Assembly (NCBI GenBank): GCA_944472135.2
Contig: OX235270.1
Coordinates: 141,747,632 to 141,811,631 of the forward strand
Source: Trichobilharzia regenti
Lineage: Eukaryota > Platyhelminthes > Trematoda > Strigeidida > Schistosomatidae
Length of the DNA: 64,000 nt
Reading direction: 5' to 3'
In this document: positions 55,284 to 64,000 of the stretch, piece by piece
Layout: every line of letters starts with the position of its first letter
Numbering within the stretch: position 1 is the first letter of the stretch
Made by a program: the position numbers and the translations under genes
Notes under the pieces: generated by a model
The model's input: the letters and a program-made list of their open reading frames with translations, nothing else
Told to the model about the DNA's origin: nothing
Databases searched by the model: none

Positions 55284-55749
55284 GCTTAAATACTACACCT
55301 GTTGTTTTTGCCTATATTTATAATTTTAGATAAAACATTAACGATTAAGATACTTACCCTCAAACAGACAAGAAGTTTCGTTTGTAAAACTTCTACCCAA
55401 CACAATAAGTGGAATAAAATGGACATAAACCGACAACATGAAAAAGATATAACTCACCACAACATCACATGGACAGATGTACGCTCGTCGGGCATCTTAT
55501 ATACCTCACCAACCACAACTCAACTTTCCTAAGATAATGTGATGAACTTATATCCGTAATGTTGCTGAGCAGTTAATATCCACAACTCCTGTCGGAACAA
55601 CTAAAATTCAAAACCCTCCTCATGAGTAAATACTCACAAGCAGTAGAAATCCATTAATTAATGCGACCAAAGCCTATGTATTTTGCTCCCAAAAATGACA
55701 TTGCAGATCAAATCAGATAAGTAAATCACTGATTTCCAAATAACACAAC
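55284..55749 (+). other. Probable 3' UTR of the CR1-like element
   Basis: Follows ORF2 without any feature I can name; no poly-A or short tandem tail is obvious before the LTR at 55750, so the 3' end may have been removed by the LTR insertion. Confidence 0.4.
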
Positions 55750-56107
55750 TGTCAATCACGCCTCATAAACCGTTAATGCCCAGCTCTTGCTACGCTCAGG
55801 CCCACGCTGTTCCTTGAAGTTTTCAGAAACTCTTAGTTATAACGGACGAAAAAGCCAAAACACCGATTGGCCGCTTGAGATTTCTTTATTGTTACACCAA
55901 CATATAAAAAATATTTCTACTAAGGTCTGTGAACAAATATTACAATAATAAATCACAAGATTACTTCTGATGGTTTACTGCTAACTTCTTTCTGAACAGC
56001 GACCGATGAGACGATGACTGTCGTATTGATGCCTCCGCGAAAATTGGGGACGTTGATTTTGAGCAAACAACCAAGAATTGATCGTTCAATCTTCAACTCC
56101 ATTGACA
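55750..56107 (-). repeat. 3' LTR
   Basis: Begins TGTCA and ends TGACA on the plus strand, like its partner. 16 of the 17 differences from the other LTR fall in its first ~147 bp. Confidence 0.9.
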
Positions 56108-56116
56108 CTCCCAGGC

Positions 56117-56140
56117 AAAAAAGGGTTCCAACCCTTTTTT
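56117..56140. other. Perfect 11-bp-arm hairpin beside the 3' LTR
   Basis: aaaaaagggtt-cc-aaccctttttt lies 9 bp inside the LTR, next to the purine stretch (minus strand GGGAG) expected to serve as polypurine tract. Confidence 0.7.
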
Positions 56141-56815
56141 CCTTCACGACCAATACACGTTGACTTGGATGCCATTGCGAGAACCTGGGTCACACGGACA
56201 GAGCTGAAGTGGAAAACAAACAGAAAAGCCAACACACCACAAGCATACTCACAGCACAATCTCACACATCAATGACGACCTGCGCCTCCAGACAGGGACC
56301 TCCTCTTGACATCTTGCAACACAATCGCCACTTGCTAGAATGACTCTTGCAGAATGCAACGTGACCATAGCACCAACCCATGATACTCTACGCACATCCT
56401 CTTATCTACTCACTACCAATTACCACTGCAATCGCTTGTCACTCATTCTGCCTCAGTTCTAGTAGCGGTGACGCATGCGAGCCTCAGTCGTTTACACTCT
56501 TTCTCCCCGGCGTGTCGGACCGCAGCTAACAATTATCTCCGTGTGCATTTTATTCTCAGCAATAGCCTAGCCTCCCCGGCGTATACGCCCCATCTGCTGT
56601 CCTTAACATCAATCAATTCATTCATGGATGTAGAAGAGTGGACACAACTTCAGAAGTAATCACGACGAAAATTTTAACAAAATTATGCAATAAAAACAAG
56701 GTACGAAAGAAACAAGTAAACACAATGAGTCCAAAAAACACCAACTGATATGACACACCACACATATATACAAACAGTACACACAAACTCGCAGTTCATG
56801 TCTTGATGGGATTCC

Positions 56816-57240
56816 TTTGAAGAATCGCAGGGCTAACACCAGTACGCCTACAAACCTTCACAGGTTGACCATTGTAAGTTGTGGAATGTCCGGACACAAA
56901 CAAGATTAACCATTAATTACGATAATTGGAACTCACACAACTATTTAACACAAATATATGTACAATCACTACATCAAATGTTGTGGATTCTGACACGACA
57001 AACTACCCTTGAAGAACTGTAGGACTTACAGCAGTACGCCTACATTCCTTCTCAGGTTGATGATCCAAGTGGAAGTCGTCCGGACACAAACAGAATTGCC
57101 AACAGCTAGATGAAAGATGATATCAATTCAGTACAAAATCACACACCCAACACATTGGACTGCTCATTGATGCGCTACCCTTTGAAGAATTGTAGGACTT
57201 ACAACAGTACGCCTACAACCCTTCTCAGGTTGACGCTCTA
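56816..57240. repeat. Three degenerate tandem repeats in the LTR element
   Basis: The block gaagaaNNgNaggNcttaca-cagtacgcctac-cttctcaggttga occurs at 56816, 57007 and 57178, spaced 170-190 bp, with gtccggacacaaac in the first two spacers. It lies in the non-coding part where pol would be expected. Confidence 0.75.
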
Positions 57241-57485
57241 GGTTGGAAAATCGTCGCAGAGTTCATTTGCTAACTTCCTTCTATCAGCTATATCCTCAAA
57301 TCTGAACGGCAACACGCCCATGTCATTGTATCGTAGAATATAGATGACGAACAAACACGCGAAGTATCTGGTCAACCAAGCGTAGGCACAGAGTAATTTA
57401 CACCAAAGGTAATAACATTCAAATAGTAACTTGAAACTAGAAATGCCTTTATTCGTGCACGTCAATTTAACAATTACTCTCTCGT

Positions 57486-59183
57486 TTACACTTGGCTTAT
57501 CCTCACTAAACTGACCATTGATATTCGTCCTTTCAAACTAGCATAGTCATTGCACAAGATACTTGAGTTGATGGACGTCCATTTCAATGTGGATGACAGC
57601 ACCAACGACGACTGATTGATATCAGGTGATGAAGTTAGCGGTGGATCAAAAGCTGTTGTTGCTCGACTTCCAGAAATTTGTCTACCTGCAAGACCACCAC
57701 CACTGCTGTCTTTTACTATCAGCTCAGGTTTAGCACTAGCACCTGATGATAGGTGGGCTACATGCTGATCAATCACACTGACGGTCTCACAAGTATGCAT
57801 GCCTTCTGTAACTGCACCTGCATTTATTTCTACTTCACGTTCAAGTTGTACAGAAACTTTGTTCAACTTAGTAGTAGTAGGCATATCCCTCATCTCATAA
57901 TGATCAACCAAAGACAACTGTGAAGTATCATGATCATTATCACGAATATTCACTTTACCGTCAACTTTATCATTTTCAAACTCTTTAATAACAGAAGTAG
58001 ACAATTTTGGTTCCTCCTCGCAAATCATTAAAGGTTTTATAACTTCACTCTGACTAGTAATACCTTGTAAACTTGTAGGGTCAGAACTGCACTCTGAAGC
58101 AGCAACTCTATTCTGTGACACTCTATTCAACAACGGCTTACCAGTTGTAACTACAGACTTCCTGACCAAACCGTTATCGTCACACAATTTGGAGTCAGGC
58201 CTGGAGTTTACATTTAGCTTATCACTGAACTTGCTCACTGGTTCACAGCTCACCTTTGTATGCACCTCTTGCGAGCGTGTAAAACACAACCGTGTTTGTC
58301 TTGCATCTTGCAACTTATCTGTTGAGGATGTACTACGAAACCTGTTACACTCACCAGGTCTATATGCATTACTAGACATCATGGAGCCTTCTCGATATCC
58401 ACCTCTCTGAGGCCTACTCGTCATCAATGATTGCGTTTTACCCTCAGACTGCTCTATTCTAGGGGTGAGATCTAACAGACTGGAAAACTTGCTCATAGAT
58501 TGATTGACACTAGTATTTACCAGTTTCAGGATATCATCAAACTTTGGCTCGATACCCTCATCCTCCATACGGGAGTTCATCTTCACCCACTTCCTTTGCA
58601 GTCGAGTAGGTAGACGTCTCGCTATTACTTCTAGTATAAAACTCGAGTTGAGGTCACTCGTGCGATTCATCGAAATCATTCCATTCTTGTAAATTAGCAA
58701 ATTATCTAAAAACTCAGTAAGTGCCTGGGAGTCATCCTGTAATTGACCACCATTACCCTTAACAGCCTCGAATAATTTCCCTGCAATCATCGAAGGTCTT
58801 CCAAACCTTTGACGTAATATGCTCAGAGCCTCGTAGTAGCCCTCTTTTGGCTTCATAAACTTACAGCACTGTATAGCTCTTGCAGCATCTCCAGTGCAAT
58901 ATCTCATCAAATACATTAATTTCAATCCATCACTTAATAGAAAACTATTCAGCATGATCTCAAACTCCTTTACAAATTGTAAATAATCAGCTGGGTTTCC
59001 ATCAAAACACCGTGGTTCAAATTTAGGGAGTTTGATGTTCCTATTATCCCTGAACGGCGAAACAGTAACATCAACCATGTCATGCTTAACATCAGACACA
59101 TCGTTACAATTAACAGACAAGTCACCATGACTTACTTTCCTGTTTGCATCCAAGACACTCTGTCCGTTCTTTGACCCAGGCAT
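57486..59183 (-). CDS. BEL/Pao-type Gag-like protein (565 aa)
   Basis: Structural protein of an LTR retrotransposon. Residues ~50-210 match the gag region of BEL/Pao polyproteins (DUF1759-like): IKLPKFEPRCFDGNPADYLQ, FVKEFEIMLNSFLLSDGLKL, LMRYCTGDAARAIQ and YYEALSILRQRFGRPSMIAG, then the DLNSSFILEVIARRLPTRLQ block. The remaining ~300 residues are Ser/Thr-rich, hydrophilic and without a CCHC zinc knuckle or protease motif. The start ATG (59181-59183) lies 146 bp after the 5' LTR. The ORF is intact, which suggests it has been kept or inserted recently. The family call is firm; the function of the C-terminal half is unknown. Confidence 0.85.
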   Translation of the reverse strand: MPGSKNGQSVLDANRKVSHGDLSVNCNDVSDVKHDMVDVTVSPFRDNRNIKLPKFEPRCFDGNPADYLQFVKEFEIMLNSFLLSDGLKLMYLMRYCTGDAARAIQCCKFMKPKEGYYEALSILRQRFGRPSMIAGKLFEAVKGNGGQLQDDSQALTEFLDNLLIYKNGMISMNRTSDLNSSFILEVIARRLPTRLQRKWVKMNSRMEDEGIEPKFDDILKLVNTSVNQSMSKFSSLLDLTPRIEQSEGKTQSLMTSRPQRGGYREGSMMSSNAYRPGECNRFRSTSSTDKLQDARQTRLCFTRSQEVHTKVSCEPVSKFSDKLNVNSRPDSKLCDDNGLVRKSVVTTGKPLLNRVSQNRVAASECSSDPTSLQGITSQSEVIKPLMICEEEPKLSTSVIKEFENDKVDGKVNIRDNDHDTSQLSLVDHYEMRDMPTTTKLNKVSVQLEREVEINAGAVTEGMHTCETVSVIDQHVAHLSSGASAKPELIVKDSSGGGLAGRQISGSRATTAFDPPLTSSPDINQSSLVLSSTLKWTSINSSILCNDYASLKGRISMVSLVRISQV

Positions 59184-59328
59184 TGTTGAACTTGACCCAA
59201 TTCCAAAAAAGTTCCAGATATTGCTTGTTCAAAGAGGACTTGACCGGCACCAGGAAAGATGAACGGCGACTATCCAAACTGTTACCAGCGGTCCAAAACC
59301 GTCGACAACTGACTTCACCATCAGAAAC

Positions 59329-59686
59329 TGTCAGTCACGTCTCGTAAACCGTTAATGCTAAGCTCTTGCTACGCTTGGGCTCACGCTTTTGCTTGAAGTT
59401 TTCAGAAACGCTTAGTAATAACGGACGAAAAAGCCAAAACACCGATTGGCCGCTTTGGAATTCTTTATTGTAACACCAACATATAAAAAATATTTCTACT
59501 AAGGTCTGTGAACAAATATTACAATAATAAATCACAAGATTACTTCTGATGGTTTACTGCTGACTTCTTTCTGAACAGCGACCGATGAGACGATGACTGT
59601 CGTATTGATGCCTCCGCGAAAATTGGGGACGTTGATTTTGAGCAAACAACCAAGAATTGATCGTTCAATCTTCAACTCCATTGACA
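59329..59686 (-). repeat. 5' LTR
   Basis: Same length as the 3' LTR and same TGTCA/TGACA ends. On the minus strand it is followed by GTTTCTGATGGTGAAGTC, where a primer-binding site is expected; no clear tRNA match is asserted. Confidence 0.9.
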
Positions 59687-59764
59687 ATCTTTTTCGGCGT
59701 TCCTATTTGAATCTTATATGCGGACAATCAGGCGTTCTATACATTTTAACAATGCGATTGCTAA

Positions 59765-60175
59765 GCAAGCGGCACAAAGATTTGCAGAAAGGTTTTTATC
59801 GACCGCAAATCAGGAGCACTAGACTATAACGTTATAAATCGATGTGAAGTAGATGCAGATAGGCAAATAATTAACACCAGGCGTACATTTATCACTTCGT
59901 CTTCACCAGATAGCTTCGTGATATCTTATGGTAGACCGGGTCTCATAACGCAGATACACAAGGAAGGACTAACATTCAGACCCTATGTGGATGCTTGTGA
60001 TTTCTTCGACCAGCCTGTTAAGTCATACCACATCGGGATATGGAAATGCTCCAGAGTTAGCCCATACCAGCTAGAAATTCTGCCGTCAGATATTACTTGT
60101 AAGTGCTTCTGTATTCGTACAGATAAGTATGAAGCAGCAGTGCCGTTGCCTCATACTTATCCAGAAACTGCTTAG
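59765..60175 (+). CDS. Unidentified open frame of ~136 codons
   Basis: The frame is open from 59765 to the stop at 60173-60175. It has DYNVINRCEVDADRQIINTR, TSSSPDSFVISYGRPGLITQ, LTFRPYVDACDFFDQPVKSY and HIGIWKCSRVSPYQLEILPS. The composition looks like real protein but I recognise no family. It may be an exon of the gene that follows or an ancient retroelement ORF. Confidence 0.4.
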   Translation, partial: ASGTKICRKVFIDRKSGALDYNVINRCEVDADRQIINTRRTFITSSSPDSFVISYGRPGLITQIHKEGLTFRPYVDACDFFDQPVKSYHIGIWKCSRVSPYQLEILPSDITCKCFCIRTDKYEAAVPLPHTYPETA

Positions 60176-61380
60176 ATTGATCGCGTCAACCGTCGGCATT
60201 CCTGCATTCAGTGGCAAGCGGACTAATAAGACCGTAAATTTTGTTTACATCATATTTCTTATCTCTTACAGAAGGAAAAGAAGACTTACTCTGTGTTACG
60301 GAAAGCTGGTTCAAAAGAATTATTCATAGCCGCCAAAAAATGGGTGCCGTTGGATGATATGTGCTTGTATCACAGAAATGTAACAGAATCTGAGGTTGAA
60401 GCATGTATAAGACCTAGACCGAATCGGCTGTTAACTGACTATCAGATGTTAGCCGAGCAAGGTAACTGTTTTGGTATCAACTACATTCCCGTAATTAGAC
60501 TCCTTCCTAGAAGCCAAGAGTACTTTGCTGACTGCAAAACGAATACACAATATCCTGTCTAATTTAGATAATCTCGAGGAGACATTACCCCTAACCAATT
60601 TCAAACGTCAAAGGTAGATTCTTCTTATTGGTTAGTGACAGAATACAGAGAGAAGACAAAGAACTCCGCCTCGTACGTTTATGACTCAGCTGAACTTGAA
60701 GCAGTAGAGACATAGAAAGTGTGTTTGCCATCGAAATACCCAAACACCAATTTCAAGGAAACTGTGATGGCACCGACAGCCAGGTAGCGCATTCTTTTAA
60801 TATTCTTACTCCTTCAGCACTTCCAGTCCACAAATGCCAGTGGCGACGTCTTGACCAATCCCACAGCCAGTTCAACAGACTACGTATGTTATTTCTAATC
60901 AGTGGTTACTTTGCAGTAAGGAAAACACTGATTCCAATGACAAAGTGGTCAGTGAACTACAGTCCCTTAGAGGAGAAGTGCAGTCCCTTAATAAACTGGT
61001 GGCGCAGTTGGTCTCAGTAAATAAGTCAACCGGCGTGACCATCTTGGGAACCGGGAGGTCGTCCATTGACAATAGTCAACTGGAATTCCCCCCCGGCGAC
61101 TGAAGAAGAGTTTAGCCAACTGGAAGCGTCAATGAAAAGCCCGAAATTCAAAGATTCATTCGTAAGTTTACAACTGACATTCCATTATGTTCAGATGACG
61201 AAACTGGCTGGGAATTTATCTTTTAATCCGCAGTCTTCGTTGAGACGAATGCTAAGCTGTCAAGTCGTTTCACAGCATTCGGAACATCAAAGAAGTTAGC
61301 CACCACAAAATGCTACTTCTATAAAGTCATAACGTGTAGGCTTGCTCTATTTAAATATTTCTTTCAGCCGTCATTGTCAG

Positions 61381-61498
61381 CAAGTTCGTTTCTGCTACAA
61401 TGCCTGAGGACGAAGTTATGAAAAATTTGACAGAGACTGCAAAGGCCTACTTCCACGACGTACGTGATCGCGTAGCAAAAAGGGGGAGCTGGCGAAGA
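61381..61498 (+). CDS. Exon of the DUF4806-like gene
   Basis: Acceptor TTGTCAG at 61380 and donor GTAAGT at 61499. The exon gives 39 full codons (KFVSATMPEDEVMKNLTETA, YFHDVRDRVAKRGSWRR). With the previous exon ending in phase 2 at 61333 the join is in frame across a 47-bp intron. Confidence 0.55.
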
Positions 61499-61597
61499 GT
61501 AAGTAAACAGTTTTTGTTAAATTAATGTTGCTATACTACAAACTGTTTCGTGGTATAAATATCAACCAACCAAATTCTATTTTTATTTTTTAAAGGT

Positions 61598-61639
61598 TGC
61601 TGTTGACAATAAGGACAGTGACCAGAGGATCTCTGCTGT
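61598..61639 (+). CDS. 42-bp microexon of the same gene
   Basis: Between acceptor TTTAAAG and donor GTAAGT lie 14 codons (VAVDNKDSDQRISA), phase 0 on both sides and in frame with the exons before and after. Microexons are common in schistosomes. Confidence 0.45.
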
Positions 61640-62799
61640 AAGTGACAATTTAACTAAGTTAATGCTGCAAAAATGTATAATACGACTGCGTGTTATAGTC
61701 AACGTTATCATAACTACTGCCGTTAATTATATCAAGTATGTGTTTAGGTAGACAGTTGGTTCGACAGTACATAGTTTGTCTATGATGACTAAATTCTTAT
61801 TATATGTTAACTGGAAAATTCAACATTAAAAAATACTGACACCTGAGGTCTTCAAGTGTGAGCATTTCTATTATGTAGACCAATGATTTGCTTTATACTC
61901 ACTATTAGAATAAGACGTATGAGCGAACAATATTGTTTTCAATTAGATCTTCTTCAGGCTTTACTCTAATTTACATAGACAGGCTGGAAAGCCTGTAGAC
62001 GGCCGTAGGTCATTTGATCAGCTGATGGATATTGGCGTTATTTTTGGAAAAGACGTCAAGGTTAAGTCATTTTTCGTTGTTTTACACACTTTTTACATAT
62101 ATTCCAACTAAAAGATGATGAAATACGGCGTATTTAGCATAAATAGGCAATGGTGGTGCCCTTATCCTGCCGTAGCTTACAGGCAGTTTGCAGTTTGTTG
62201 AAAAAACGTACTTTTCCGTTCGGAATATGTCGAATTGCTTGAAGACACATGTTATAACGACCATTTCGTGAATTTGTTTGCATTTTAATGGATTACACAT
62301 GGACATGATGAGGTAGGATAGCTCGTTTTGGTAATTATTTCATTTACTTTGCTGTGTACTTTTCCTAATGCTGACAAGGCTCCTCCACATGTATTTCTTT
62401 AAGAAAAATCTGCAGAAATACTCAGAAATTATATACGCATAGTATTTCCTTATTTTATGGCATAAACTTGACGTTTGCAGGCAGATGCAATATCGACTTT
62501 GTATCATTGAAAAATGTTTACTGACGTAATTATATACAATTCAACTAATTATTTCGTCATTTTAAACCTATTTCATGGTTAATTATTGTGTTTACACTGA
62601 TAACAATGTCTACATCTGTATAATTCTTATGTTCTTTTTCAGATGATATCTACTTTTGGGAATTTCATGGATTTGGGTAATAAAGAAAAAGATACCTGCA
62701 CTGTTGTCGATTTTGTATTACATGTTAATTCATTAATAAATGTATTCCTCGTTACTCGTTTGTTTATTCTACTTGATAAGACCGAATATTAGCCTTAGC

Positions 62800-64000
62800 G
62801 TAATTTGTGAGGTACAGAGTATATGAGGCTATCTTTGAAATACTAAGTAGGAGCAGATATTCGGAGAAGCTTATTGGTAAAACATTATGTTGTAGTCAAA
62901 TAAAGTAAATATGTCTAAATCGTAGAGGAGGCCTTGCGATTATAAAGCGTTTCGAGTTATCTATCGTCTTGGCAGAATACATATACTGATTCGCGATTAA
63001 TAGTCACAAAGTGAAAATAAATCTACCTGGGATAGTTTGCTTGTGATTTCTGCATGCCGTAATGTGCCATGAGGAGAGACTATAACTATACTGTTAGATG
63101 TATAACTCAGTGCAACTACGTTACCGCAATAATTAAAAACAGAATGCCTAAGGTTCTCAGCCACGGAACACGGTACTTTGCTATCTACTCATATAATCAC
63201 GTAAACAAAAGTTTTCCAGACGCTGCATTTACCCCTAACAGTTTACCCTAAACTTCTAACTTAGCACGTGTTACTTATGTTGCTGGAACATAATCGCATT
63301 ACAACAGAAGGAACACAGATTCATTGAAAAATTGTTCATTAAACAAAAGTCAGATTTCAAATGGACACATAATTCAGATGAGTAGTCCTCTGTTACCGTC
63401 AGTAAGTTCCATTTGCGTACACGGCACATACATGTTTTTCCATAAGTCTGAAAAGGTTTAGGAAAAGCATTATTGACTTGGGTATTATATGTGTGATCTG
63501 AATAAAAAAATTTTCCTGATAAGCATTTACAAGTAATCACTTTACAAACAATATATATATATATATATAAGTAGCCCAGTAGTTTTCACTAAACTTAAGG
63601 GACTTCTCAATTTATCGTTGGTCGGTATCTAGTAGGTCCATCGAAGCATCATGAAATGATAAAATTATTTAACGACAAGTTATGCAATAGTTTCCAAAGT
63701 TTGTACAAACATTTTAGCAAAAATGGCAACGACTTTATGACAAATAATAGGTCTTGACAGCAATAATAATAACATTCATGTTCATAGTGACTATAAAAAC
63801 AATAATAGGTATTATTATCGCAACGAATCCATCATTAACTTAGATGGACGACTGATAATAAAACAATCATATCAAATAAATGTATCGCTTAATCTTAAGA
63901 AGCGTGTGTTTACTTACTTTCACTGTATTCTGTCAATACTGATGTTCTCACCTAGCTTATTCCAACTAAATTCAAGACTAATTCTGAAAGTGAGTGGAGA
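62800..64000. other. No gene recognised
   Basis: AT-rich sequence with an (AT)n run at 63550-63570. Frames at 63069 and 63271 (60 and 89 codons) show no domain and overlap nothing conserved. Confidence 0.4.

Larger units (their letters stand above)
55750..59686 (-). mobile_element. BEL/Pao-type LTR element, gag only
   Basis: Two 358-bp direct LTRs (55750-56107, 59329-59686) enclose 3.2 kb with a gag-like ORF on the minus strand (57486-59183). No protease, RT, RNase H or integrase motif is present in any frame. The element is therefore non-autonomous. Flanks (acaac / atctt) show no target duplication. Schistosomes carry autonomous BEL/Pao elements (Sinbad) that could act in trans. Confidence 0.85.
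60272..62788 (+). pseudogene. Multi-exon gene with DUF4806-like domain, frames broken
   Basis: Predicted exons: 60272-60461 (KEKKTYSVLRKAGSKELFIA, AKKWVPLDDMCLYHRN), 60618-~60700 (DSSYWLVTEYREKTKNSASY), 60917-~61090 (coiled coil SNDKVVSELQSLRGEVQSLN), ~61092-61161 (PATEEEFSQLEASMKSPKFK), ~61195-61333 (SLRRMLS, then FTAFGTSKKLATTKCYFYKV), 61381-61498 (KFVSATMPEDEVMKNLTETA), 61598-61639, ~61984-62059 and 62642-62788 (MISTFGNFMDLGNKEKD). N-terminal W/V-rich part, coiled coil and the EEFSQLE..L block fit DUF4806 proteins of animals. Introns are small, as in schistosomes. Two phase conflicts (a 7-C run at 61088-61094 and ~61256) break the domain; they may be real mutations or sequence errors. Confidence 0.5.

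Noticed and set aside
1..64000. CRISPR arrays, rRNA genes, bacterial operons
   Set aside because: Nothing of the kind is present; the window is a eukaryotic, intron-rich, repeat-rich locus.

Overview
The window is eukaryotic, AT-rich and packed with repeats, and it most likely comes from a blood fluke (Schistosoma or a close schistosomatid). The best markers are a tRNA-derived SINE that carries a canonical hammerhead ribozyme (the Sm-alpha type known from schistosomes), RTE-, CR1- and Penelope-like retroelements of the kind common in schistosomes, and a host gene whose first intron is only 31 bp while later introns reach several kb. I cannot fix the species.

One host gene dominates. An adenylate kinase 7 (AK7) orthologue runs on the minus strand from its start codon at 45087 to the left edge. 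I could place 15 exons (752 codons plus one base), all with GT..AG borders and compatible phases. The last exon is cut by the window edge, so the expected C-terminal DPY30-type motif lies outside. AK7 is an axonemal (cilia/flagella) adenylate kinase. Its introns hold nearly all the mobile DNA between 38 and 44810: RTE fragments, three SINE families, Penelope-like (PLE) copies, non-LTR tails and a foldback insertion with two facing hammerhead SINEs.

Upstream of AK7 (45.1-59.7 kb) is a nest of retroelements. A degenerate non-LTR relic is split by a 4.95-kb compound insertion (46042-50993) with a perfect 12-bp target duplication. Both ends of that insertion are PLE 3' ends in inverted orientation. 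Inside are an inverted GIY-YIG/RT fusion, a CR1-like RT tail and rearranged Ty3/gypsy pieces. Next come a CR1-like element with an intact 959-aa endonuclease/RT ORF (52404-55283) and a BEL/Pao-type LTR element (55750-59686) that has gag but no pol.

The right end (59.8-62.8 kb) carries what looks like a plus-strand multi-exon gene with small introns and a DUF4806-like domain. The domain reading frame is broken at two places, so it is either a decaying gene or affected by sequence error. The last 1.2 kb shows no gene.

The most interesting pattern is a shared insertion architecture. At least three insertions (4066-5580, 7581-8610, 46042-50993), and probably a fourth at 41914, begin with the same terminal module (acaattRgtccctt...gata), end in an inverted copy that lacks the outermost ~25-30 nt, are flanked by 11-13 bp target duplications, and have a palindrome close to the terminus.
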